Origin: Apostichopus parvimensis
Taxonomy: Eukaryota > Echinodermata > Holothuroidea > Aspidochirotida > Stichopodidae
DNA: 51,813 nt
NCBI GenBank assembly: GCA_000934455.1
Contig: KN885217.1
Span: 55,905-107,717 of the forward strand
Reading direction: 5' to 3'
The translations under genes were made by a program, and so were the position numbers. Positions 1-12,400 of the stretch are shown here, piece after piece. The notes beneath the pieces were generated by a model, which searched no databases, was not told the origin of the DNA, and was given only the letters and a program-made list of their open reading frames with translations. How positions within the stretch are numbered: the first letter of the stretch is position 1; every line of letters starts with the position of its first letter.

Positions 1-155
1 GTGAGAAATGTTTTCTGAGAAAAGCATTTTTCTAACTGCCGAAGAGGGATGACCACTCTTCACGGAACTTTTTGCTAGGGAAATTTGTGACCCCCCAGGG
101 AAAGTTTTTGACCCCCCAGTGCCCCCTTGCTCGAAAAATCCTGGCTACGCCACTG
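1..155. mobile_element. Right end of a hAT-type non-autonomous element (left end outside window)
   Basis: The sequence ends GGCTACGCCACTG at 155, the inverse of the CAGTGGCGTAG start of the element at 29616. C-rich tracts (GACCCCCCAG) precede it, as in other copies. The left end lies outside the window, so the target duplication cannot be checked. Confidence 0.5.
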
Positions 156-416
156 CCCACACAGGCTTTTTGCAGTAGATAAGCAGTTTTGCTCACTGTT
201 TTTTCTCTCTTTGAAACTGCATTGTTTTGAAATATTAATAGCCAAGAAAGGGACAAAATTCAAAGACTCCAAAACTGCTCTACAAATTTTGAACGTTAAA
301 TTATTCCCCGTAATGTCATCTGAAAATCCTGATTTAGGTGGTGGATTGTCAAGTCTATTGCAACGGTGTCATTAACACTTCCTTAAATCAAAGTCTTTGT
401 AAACCTCTACGAACAG

Positions 417-3400
417 ATTAAAAAGCATCTACCGAAGACAGCAGAGAACTTGAAAAGATCTCGACCAGATGACGAGGATAAGAACGACAGAGGAAAGAAG
501 AAACAGAAGAAGGTCAGTCTTGTTTTGTTGATGAAAGTTGAAATGTTGAGATCATGAATCATAGAACCCTGCTGATATGAAGTTAGCTATATTCTGGAGA
601 TTTTGTTTAAAATTTGGCATTGCATTGTAAACTCAAGGGATTCTGTTTTGAAGTTTAAATGGACAAAAATAGGCTAAAAATGTTGGTATAGTTCACTGTA
701 TTAATAATGAAGATCCTGATAGGATGGAAATGTCAGGCCAACTTACTTTTACACATACTAATAATGCTGACAGAAAAGTTCATAGCAGATTTTTTAAGGA
801 AGGACTTATTCATGAAAACAAAGTTCAGTCACAATATGGTTCTTTTCAGTGCAGTGTAAATATTGCCAAAATAATGACAAAACCCAACAATATCTCAAAG
901 TTCTTTAAAAGTTTATATTGTTATGAGGAAGTTCAAAGCAATTTTAGTTAGAAGAAATGTAATAGCGATATTGAGAATATATTTGACGATGTGACCACGG
1001 TGAATTAATCACGCAGGAGAAGCAACTATTGCCGGAGGAGGATGACGAGGGCGCAGATAACAAAGCGGATAAGTCGACCAGCGTCAAGAGAACTGTGAAA
1101 ACGACGGCAGTAGATTTACTGGCAGAGGAACTGAGGCCGCTGCTAGAGAATGGAGAAAATGTAGCCAACCTGGTACTCATTAGTATGGTATGTAGAACAT
1201 TGTTTTGACTGCACCATTGGAATGAGCAGGCATGAGCTTTCCTAACTCACTGTAGCATACACAAACTGGAGCCTATACCGCAATTTTTGCAAAGTTCTGT
1301 GATATTTTTATTACCCCAGGCTCATCCCTGAATGAGAGGGATGAGAATCGGGGAGGACGGGGAAGGATTGGGATGATTCAAAAAGAGGCTATTAATGCTT
1401 GCTCTTTTTTCTTTTTTTTATTCAGTTTCTCAGTTCTATATTAGACATTCAGTTTTTCTGTATTCAGTATGTGCCTCTGGTATGCCTCCTTGCCATTTTC
1501 ATTCCTTTTACTTCAACCCTAATGTGAGATATCAGACATTCCATGTGTCTCTTTTTAAATATCTGTCACTAGTTCTCCTCCAGTAACAATCTCTCTCTCT
1601 CTCCTTCTCAACCCTACGTTGATACATCAACATTCATGTCACTGTTTCCGCGCCTGCCTCTTCTACCACTCCATGTTTTACATTCCCCCATCTCAACTGC
1701 TTTTTGAAATCATCGGTGTTTTGTTCTTCATCCAGGTTTCTCTACCGGATATGATGCCCCCTCAGTTCCAGTCAGCTTACACACCCATAGCAGCTGCGGG
1801 GACAGACAGCCAAGTAAAGCATCTGGCTCGGATGATGGCCAATCAGTTTTCAGCTGTGGGAATCAAACCAAAGAACGAAGAGGTATGTTGACTCTTGTCT
1901 AGATTGTTACAGGAAGAAAAGCATGTTAAAGGATTGATACATTGGATTGATAAAGGATTGATACTTCTAAGAACTTCTTTGATATAAAGTTTGGGAATGC
2001 TATCCTAGCATGATCATCCTCTTTGGTGGACGGATGGATGGATGGATGGGTGGACAGAAGGGCAGAAGTTAAGAACAAATACAAAATGAAGAAAAGGTCA
2101 TGTAGTTCCTTAAATGAACATATGAATAAAAACTAAGTGGTGCCACAGGCATCAGCATGCATTATTGGTTCTTTTCCTTACCATACCTTAGGGAAGGTAC
2201 TAAGATAGGTTACGGTATAGTAAGAAAAAAAAAGTTACTGAGGCAGGGTAAGGTATGGTAAGGAAAGGGAAGGTACTACCCTACCTCAATTCCTGTCCTT
2301 TCCTTACCATACCTTAGCATATCATAGTACCTTCCTTTTCATTACCATACCTTACCCTACCTTATTACTTGTCCTTTCCTTACCTGCCTTAGTATCTTCC
2401 CTTACCTCTGCCTTCTTTCACTCTCCTGTTACCTTCCTGAACAAAGACAAAGCAAGACAATATGTTTGTTCTGTCGTTCGCTTACCAAGCATAAACGTGA
2501 TAAATTTGAGAAGGCTATACCTTCTGAAGTATTATATTGTGCAGTGTTCATCGTTATGTCTAAAATGGACTTGCAACCAACCTCAAATATTTTCCCTCCT
2601 CCCCCCACCCCACCCCCACTTCCCAAACAAAATTGCATACCAAGTTATTTTTAATTCTTAGGCCCTGAAGGTGCTAGAGCAGGAGGAAGAAGAAGACAAA
2701 GCAGTCCCTGCTGCTCCTGTGGAACCTGAGAGTAGCACCGTCAAAGGAGGGATACCAGTGGTAGGGGGTGAGTAATATTTCATCTCTTTTTGCCAAATTA
2801 CATCATTTCTAAGTTAAAGTGAAACACAACAGTTTGTCCTCAGTATGCAACTCTAACATCACACCTGTTTGCTTCAGGTCGAATGATGGTACACACTGAC
2901 AATTTCAAGTATCAATATCTCAAGATCGCTTTGTAGGAATTGCTTTTAAAGCTCCATTAACAAATACAGTATGTTAAGGTATTGAACTCACCTTCTGGAC
3001 AGCTTTTTCCAATACTGTGTTTAACAACATTACCAAAGTTGTAAGGTCTAGGGAACGTTATTATTCCGATTCTGTTCACATCTGGACGTGCATGAAATAA
3101 TCCAGGTCTTACAATTGCAGTATTTTTGTTTAGTTAGTTATCTGTGTATATTTTGTCAGTTAAATTTTGGAAAATGTCGTCTCTGCTGCTATTTTTGCTA
3201 AAAAGGCTGTCCTTGTTTTGTAAAAAGAATAACTTTTGAACAGAAGTTGTGAAAGTTGGTTTATTCAAGTTAACAATCACATGCAGTAAAAATGACAAAC
3301 TGTTACATAAATGAGTGAATATTAAAATACTTGCCCTATCACCAGCAGGCCATGCTATATTAATCATGTGACTGGTGTCAGCGAATCAGATTCGATAAAC

Positions 3401-6400
3401 CAAGAATAAGTTGACATCCAGTTCGCAATAGGGAATTTTTAATAGTAGTTAGAACCACGGACAAATGTTGTTGGAGCGCTCCCATCTCAGCAAGACTGGT
3501 TATTCCCATGACTTTTGGGTATTTAAAAAAAAAAAATTCCAGCTCTTGTCCAATAAAATGGAAATCATTTCTGTTTATTGATCAATCTTTGCAGGGCAAC
3601 AAGCATCAGAAGTATCGACGACCAGAAAGCCCTTGCGTCAGACGCCAGTAATCATACCTACCGGACCGAGAAGAATCACAAAATTCAAGCTCACGGATGT
3701 AACTCTACCTTTACAAACTCCTGTCAGTGATGCCGCATTCCTGTCTTGTATCAACAGGATCATCAAGTCTAAAAGTAAGTCGAACCTGAGATTTTATCGT
3801 GTCACCAAGTTGACCCTTTGAACAGACAATTGTTTTGATAAAGAATTTTCAGACTGACATTACACAAGACTTATTTATATAACCATAGGTAGCTAATAAA
3901 GAAACAACCTAGATATTAAGTGTTTACATTTCTCTAGACTGGCGAACCATACATAATTTGTAGAGGAGAGGAAACGTTAAAATGTAGTATTCAAATTTTT
4001 TGTCATTCGGTTTTCAGAATATGCTCAGAGTGGAGGAGCCGCTGCCAAGAGAATCAAAATATTGTCCGGTCTGGCTGCACAGTTTGGGGGCAACAGCATC
4101 CAAGGTATGTGAGAAATGGTTATATATTTGGAGGAAAGAGAATCTGGTGTCAGGGGGGGGGAGGGGGGGTAGGGGGGATGGGTGGGAGTTGATCTAGGAG
4201 AGGTGAATCCAAGAATCCAGCGTTGAACTGCAAATTTATGAGTGATTACAATTTTAGGGGGAAGGAGTTTGTTACTTCATTAATTGACTTGGGGGAAGAG
4301 ATGATGTTTGGTTGGGTGTGAGAGAGTGAAGAGAGAGGAGATGGGGATAAGGAGATGGATCAAACATTACTCAACTGGTGTGCCTCTGTATTTTTCTGCA
4401 AGGGGCTAGATTCCTTTACTATATTTTCCTGAAATTGTCTTACTGAATTGTTTGGTTCATTTCCAGAAAAAAAAGAAGATAATTTGTGCTAATTTACTGT
4501 GTATATCTTTAGTTGCCTTAACTTTGAGATGTAACCAGTGGAAGGTTCTTTGCCTTCGTAATTAGTGTTTGGTAGTATTTAATGTATTTTTCATGTTTCT
4601 ATGTATGTTTGTGTGTGTATGTTTCTGTGTATGTTTTGGTATGAGGCCTTCTGTGGTACCTTATATCATTTAAGGGGGACGATTGATTGGTGACCATACC
4701 ACTGTACGGGAACTCAATGGCTTCCTTTTAAAGTTAGTTGAACATACATATTTAATGCATGATGATTTTTCAACAGTTTAACTGATGTAGGGTCACCATG
4801 CCAACTAAGGATCAGCATGTCTGTTTGTATGGATCTGTTATGAATATTTCAGTACAAGAGGTCATATTTACTGCTTTTTCCACTCCTTTTGGCCTTATGC
4901 GTAAACCGTCACAACTTCAAAAATACAAAACCTAGGCTTATCCAAAAGTGGGAAATGTGTCACTACTGTGGGTGAGAAGGTCATCCCACCCACCAACCCA
5001 CTTAACACTGTGACGACAATTTCTGTGTGTTTTCTGCCCCTGCAGCTTTGATGCAGTATCTAATGGAGGATCTCCGTGGCAACATAGATTTAGCGGTATC
5101 GTGGCTTTACCAGGAGTACAGTAAGAGTCAAGGTTACATGCTACAGATTCAAGATATGGAGGAAAACTGTTACAACGATCTACTGTGTTCATTTCTCGGT
5201 AGTCTGCAGAAGAGAGCGGATCAAAGAGATGGGTAAGTGCTGTCAAGGTCCTATTTATGGGTTGGGTTGCTGGTGTAGTAGTGGACCATCTGGATATAAT
5301 CATAGGCGTAGGAGGCGGGGGGGGCTGGGGGAGCTGCAGCCCCCCCAACCAAAAATTTTTGCGAAAATTCGGACAATATGCTGAGAATTTTTCGGGCACC
5401 TTCTGAAAGAAAATCATTTGCAATGTGTTTTTGAATGGTTAAACTTATATTTTTCTTATCATTATTATTGTAATGACTTTCCCAATAATTATAACCAATA
5501 TGGAAGGGTTATATCTTGGAAAATGATTGTGTGTTACTGGCATGCAATGTAATAACTGATGCATGCCTATAAGATATGCACATTAACGGGTGGAACGCTC
5601 GCGAAAAATTGTGGTTATATTTTTCGGGCAAGTCGTTACAGCCCCCCCAAATCAAATTGTGCTTCTACGCCTATGGATATAATTATGGCAACTCCTGTCA
5701 ACTTTTGTCCAGGATAAGTAATGTTATGTTTTTTTTTCGGTGGTGGGGAGAGGTGGGGAGAGGGTGGGAGAAGGAGGAGAAACAATAAATATGAGACTGT
5801 TCATTAACAGATAGCCCTATATGTAAATGCAGCATACTTAAAAAAATATTTGGATAATTTCTTTCATAAATGGTCCTCCTTCCAACCCCCTGAGAACCAA
5901 TTTGATAAGATTCATATTTTTGGAATCCTTCTATAGCCATGGACCCTCCTCATACAGTATCAAATTAATAGAAAACATCTGTGACGTTTGCCTTTCAAGC
6001 CGGGCCGAACCGCATACAATTAATCCTCAACTTTTCTGATTTTTTTTTCATAGCCTCTTCTACCGGCTGGTTATGGAGTCGCCTGTTCATACTCCAGAAT
6101 CCATCAAAGTCATTCGATCATTTTGTGAGGATGAAGTGAGTATGAATCAGAAGTCTCATGTGTGTTCTGCAACGACTTCATACATTGCTATGTTATGTAG
6201 GACAAGTAAAAGTTCAAGATGAGTTTGAAAAGCAGGGCCAATGGAGTTGCCTGAGGTCCTTCATCCATCCTCTTATTGAAAGTTATCGGCGACCTTGCCA
6301 AAATGCTAGAAATTCCAAAATTGGTCACCAGCAGTGACACTTCTATACTTCCTTTTCTGTCGTTCTCAGAGCAGGCTTTATTCATTATGACTCTTAATTT

Positions 6401-9400
6401 TCTTAGTTTTGCCCTGCCTCAACATGTGGAAATAATTGGAGGATATTGAACCTGAAGTACAGTATTTTCAGAAGTTTCTAGCTTCATCTAGCGATAGCCA
6501 CAAGCTCAAGTTTAATGGAAGTGCAAATGATTTCTTTAGGGGAATTTGTTATACTTCAATCAAAACTAAAGATAATGTTTAAGAGTAAATTTTTGCTATG
6601 GCTTGCTGGGACAGATTTACAATAAATTAGAGACATTTTGCTATTGAAAGTCGTTAATATCGACTGTTGACAATGCATTTTTGAAAATTGTCAAACTATT
6701 GGTAATAGTCCTAGCCTTCCCTTACCAGACCCATCTACTAATTGTATTCAAGGTACTGATGAAACCATGACAAGGATTGACCCGTTTCTGATAGCCCGGC
6801 ACAATCTTACGTTTTATTACGAGCGATCTAATAGCTGATTTAAAGTCAATAATCACTCTGTTGAAATTCAAGAAGAATTATCATTTTGTATTTTGTGTAT
6901 TACATGTTTGACCTTTGCATGTTCTCACCATTCCCAGGTTCATTTCTATGCTGGAATGCACGCATTGAGAGAGCTGATACTGAAGCGGCCATCCATGATC
7001 ATACGATACCTCCAGGAGCTGTTGGAGCTCACGTACCACGAGAGGACCGAGGTCCGGTCCCAAGCTATTCAGTACGTCAAGAGACTTTACGAGAGAGAAG
7101 ACCTCAAGGAAGTCATACAAGTGAGAAAAGTTTGATTGTTTGATAGGAATAGAAGCTATTTCTGGATTACCTGTGTTGATTGGTCAAATTTTGGAAGATG
7201 CACATCTTTCTAAACCAATAGCATGCTTTGTTCTGCTGGTGAATTTGTATAAGCCAATCATCAGCAGAAAGACACAAATAGATGAAATGATTTGACAGAA
7301 TTTGTGCCTGAGGTATTAAATCTTCATTTTATTCTCTGTGAAGAATGAAGTGTCAAACCTTGGGAAGAAAAATCATTGTTAGAAAGTTAGAAAGAAAAGA
7401 TATTGAAGGTTGACTAAACATGCTTTCTAGTAATGAAACATGGAGTGAAATAATCTGAAAGTTACTTGAGCATACATTCTTGACGATGATATGATTCAAA
7501 TCTTGTTCTTCCATTTGATTGGGTGACAGTGCTCTATGGAGACTGAAAGATTTCACCTTATGGGGCATCAGTTGCTGTTTGAATGTACATTTTGAAATGA
7601 CCTTTGACATCATACTTTATTGAATTTATTCAGAATGTTTCATTTAACCAAATTCAAGAAATGACTTACTTAAAGCAAATACAGTCTTCCCTTCCCAATG
7701 GTTTCATTTGTCTTTAATCATCGCTGTTTTTGTTGTTGTTTTTTTTTCATCAGGATTTTGCTAAGCAGAGTCTCGGTTACCTGTTGAATGAGAAGCCTCC
7801 ATTGGCCGTTATTCAACAGCTGAGTTTGGACCTCAAGGCCAAAGCCGCTCAGGAAGGATGGTTTGAAGACTTAATCAAACTCTGTCTCTATCTCTTTCTG
7901 GCACTCCTCCCCGTCAATCATAAACTTATTCATGAGTGAGTCACCACAATGTGGAATACATTTTCATGAGTTCTTTTTAACATAAAAGATATTTTCGTAT
8001 CGTCATGTTCTTTTATGCTACTGTGACATAGTTCTCTGTGGATACTTAGTGGATTAATTAGTGGACAAGATATAATCTCTCTTCTTTGGACAGTTGTAGC
8101 TTTGCACGGGTCATACGAAACTTTTAACAGGTGGTTTGCCTAAGTTGACCAAACTTTATCTCAAGAAATCAGCAGGAAATGGTAATGGATTCATTTCATT
8201 CTAGTTAGTATACTCTTTTGTTTCTTAGTGACCCAACAGGTTTGTAACAATGCAATCAAAAGTAGCCATTGTTTGCTGTAAATGTCATCGTTACATCCAG
8301 CGCCAACAGAGGAAGGGGTTAACATTCAAAATTGAGTTTGTGGGGTGAGGGCGAAGGGAGAGGGCAAGGGGGGAGGTCAAGAGGGGAGGGCGTCGGTGAG
8401 CTGTTTATTTATTTAAAACAGTAAAGTGCAAGTGAGTTGGAACCAAATGCACAACAAGTGGGATGGAAATTGTTCTTTAAAATATTTGATTTCAAATTCT
8501 CAATTCTGTATTTGCCATAAATTCTTCTTCTCAGCCGATAGATCTTGTATTTCATTTTTGAGTCCTGCAACTTAATATGTGTACGCTGCATATCGTTGTA
8601 TATATGGTTATACCTATTTCATGTTTTGTATTTTCTGTCTGTATGCATGTGCATTGCACGTACATGTACATGTATATTTTGTGTGTGTAATAATTTTGTT
8701 CCTTTGACCATCAGGCTTGGAGTTGTCTATGTCGGTGCTCCCGCTACATCAAAGAGAACAGTACTCAGGGTCTTGGAAACCCCAGTAAGTACTTTTGGTC
8801 ACCTTCTTAACTCTATTCCTTTTTGTTTTTAACAGAAACAAGTTTTCCGATACTTGTTCATGCGACATTTACGTGTTTACTTCATTCAGTAGTATCACAA
8901 TTAATTAACCAAGAAGGATATCAAATGATGAAGTATCATCCCAAATAATTGAACTAGAATTTTGTTGGTCATTGTTTTTGTACAGACCAGCCAAGCAGGT
9001 AAGAGTTTAACAAGACCATATTTTTTTACAATCCATAGTTATGTGGAAGTTAAGTCATGTTACAATCCTGTTTTGACCATTTTTCTGCAGGTTAGGGGGA
9101 TGGGAATGGACTCCCCTGAACTCCTTCTTCTGGTGGAGAACTGTCCGAAAGGAGCGGAGACCTTGGTCACCAGAATGCTGCACATACTCACAGATAAAGG
9201 TAACGTTGGGTTTTCCAGTCTTTATTCTACCCTGAGATTTTCAAATTTAAATATAGTTTTCAGAGCATTTTTTTTGTTAGATGTTTTTTTAAACGTTTAA
9301 GTAACATTTTATCCCTTCAAGGAATGTTTTGTTAATTGTCCTCCACAGCACCTCCAACACCAGAACTAGTCAAGAGGGTCCGAGATCTCTACCAAAAGAG

Positions 9401-12400
9401 GGTTTCAGATGTTCGCTTCCTGATACCTGTACTCATTGGTCTAGACAAGGTGTGTTAATATGTCTTCTTTTAGTTTGTGTAATGGAGTCTAACTCCAATC
9501 AATAACAAATATATCTGGTCACACATAGCTAACTTGGTTGGTTTGTGAGCAGAAGGAACACAATGGGACAGTCCACATTGGATGTAGAATGCTCATGGTT
9601 GGACCGCAGGGGTGGATCTAGGATATTTTAAAGAAGGAGGTGTGGTGCTTGGGTACACTCCAACCCCCCCTCCCCCCTCTCCAACCCCCCTGGATCTGCA
9701 CCTGAGATGGTGAAAGATAATTCTATCCCCAATTACTGGTTATGTTCAGGAATATAAAGTGTTCTTGTTGATCAGTAGAGGATGCACTGAAAAGGTTATA
9801 AAGGGTCAATAGGTTCTTGTAGCAGTTGAGATACTTTAATTAACAGATCTATATAATTACTAATTACTTTCAACAATTTACTTGAAAGAAAAAAGAGCAA
9901 TGTTAAAATGATTGGGAAGATCTAATAAGGAAGAATGAATATTTCCAACAAGTGTAGACTGAAGTTGTGGGATTGTATAAGTCTAGATGCTCTTACTGTC
10001 CATCAAACAGATCAGAAGTCTGTACCTTGAATAGTTGTATACATTCTTGTATTGCCCAGGCATCCCTCTCTGAAGCCCTATTTTCTCTTTGCCGCTGTAT
10101 GTAATACAACCCCATTCCCCTCATCAACAGACATCCTAACATATATATATATATGTTTGTTCTTACAAAAATTTACAGAAAGAAGTCGTAGCTGCCTTAC
10201 CTAAGTTAATCAAACTGAATCCAATCGTAGTCAAGGAAGTCTTCCATAGGTTGTTGTTGAGTCATCAAGGAGACAACAGCGTCGGCCAGAGCCCTCTCAG
10301 CCCGGCAGAACTCCTGATAGCTTTACATAACATCGACCACACTAAATGTGACATGAAGTCCATTATCAAAGGTACATGAAAGCAAAACTACTGGATTCTG
10401 CTCTTGGTCTTTGTCAGAGATGTTCATGGATTAGGATTAGGATGTTAATGGATTAGGATTAGGATGTTAATGGATTAATGGGTGAGGTCACCAGTATTGA
10501 CCTTAAATATGCTAGACACTCAAATAATGGTCACTCTTCAAAAAATCAAACCACATTTTACTCTCACCTTGAAAGCATTTGACTTTACTGAGACAGTCAC
10601 TTGATGTCTTATTCGACCCTATTTTTAATGGTCTGGGAATAAATTGGGAATTCTTTTATCCTCCAGTAAATTACTTTTGAAACCTTTAGTATGTTCTAGA
10701 TTTTTTAATTTGTAGTCAACACTGATGATTTTCTTCTCTAAGAAACCAACCATTCTGCTTTATCTAGCATCTTATAAGTTAGATTGCCCACTGCATATTA
10801 GGTTATATGAAAAATTTTTCCCTTCTATTGATAATAGAGCCATACACGTACATTCCCATAACTCAGAATGTGTCATTCACAATGAACCTTTCCTTTATGA
10901 TCTTCAACTTCCAATTTTTCATGAGACATATATTTCAGTTTTCCATGATTGTTTTCTGGATAAACTTTATCATTTGTAACATATTTTTGTAATGCATTAG
11001 ACCTTCCAGAATGAAATCAGTTCACACCATTTATTCATGTTTTTCTTCAGATATTCACACCTCTCTTCTCATCTTTCTCTGTGTATATCTAGTCATATCA
11101 ATAGTTTATTCAAATATTCTTACAGCTCTGTTGTATGATTTCATTTGTGTGCTTGCTAATTTGTTTACCTTTGCCGGTTGACCTTGGCTAAAACTGCTTC
11201 AGAAAAAGGCAGAGAAGTGGTAAATACCTCTGTTCTGTTATGTATGTATATATTTTAGATCCTCCTGCAAACAGGAACTCGCGAAGAAGCCATCATTGGC
11301 ATATCGAAGTCGCAAGCTGACGGAAGTCAGTCTCTTACATTCATATTTTAACGTCCATGATTATGAATTGTCAATTGTCAACAACTCTGTAACTGGACGA
11401 CATATACATTAATCTTGGAGTGACTCGAACTCTGGAATTACGATTGAAAGGCACGGACGTTATACACTGAGCTAACACTCTCTGTATCACTTTCTATTGA
11501 TCTCATTTTGCCTCAAGGAAGAGAACTGGTTAACATATCTGTTTTTGTTCCCTTTTTTCAGCTACCTCACTCTGCTTCAATGAGAAGAACATTTACACTC
11601 AGGAGGTCTTGGCCGTCGTGATTCAGAAACTGATGGAACAGACGCCCCTCCCTACCCTCCTCATGAGGACCGTGATCCAGTCTCTGGCCATGTACCCTCG
11701 CCTCAGCGGATTCGTCATGAACATCCTACAGAGACTGATCGTGAAACAGGTCTGGAAGCAACCGAAAGTCTGGGAAGGCTTCGTCAAATGCTGTGAGGTG
11801 AGGGCCAGACTTTCAAATTTATGATAATAGAAAAAGGAAACACAATATAACTGATATCGAGGGATGTTATTATTAAGTAAAACAAATGCGTCATTCCATT
11901 TGAGGGGCTTAGAGAGCTGGCATGTAAAAGCTTTCTGCTTTAATGCCTAGTATTTTCATCTGGTATATATCTCAACAACCCAATTGTACTAGCTATTTTA
12001 TGTTTGTAAGGTGGGGGGCGGAGGGGGGAGGGGGGTGGTTTGTAAACAATTCTCAGGTAGTTTTGCCATGGCAAACGAGGGAATTATAAATTGGATATGA
12101 TTAAAGTAGAAATTAATATTGTGGCAGTGACAAAGGCTTGTCCATTAGAAACAATACTATTTATAATTTTTTTATGGTAATATTTTGTTATCTACTCATT
12201 TATTCAAGTCAATTTTTTCTTTGTATTTGGAGAGGGGGTGGGAGCTGGAATACACAATAGTACTTTGCAAACCCTGGATATTGGAAGATATAATGTATTT
12301 GTTTTCCAGCTACTCAACTTATTTATTCCAGGTTTGACTCCACTAAAATTCCTGATTTTGGGGGACAAATGTCAGGTCTTTTGACTGCAAATGTTGATGG

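Noticed and set aside
4938-5423. A 161-codon minus-strand open frame
   Set aside because: It runs antisense through a symplekin exon and into a hAT-type element; no recognisable protein.
11259-11325. A possible extra symplekin exon after TTTTAG (GATCCTCCTGCAAACAGG...)
   Set aside because: The exons ending at 10371 and starting at 11562 already join in phase to give the conserved IIKATSLCF segment, and the candidate has no good donor and soon meets a stop.
11417-11480. Functional tRNA gene with a TTC-like anticodon loop
   Set aside because: D and acceptor stems pair poorly and the length is short; it fits a SINE head or tRNA fossil.
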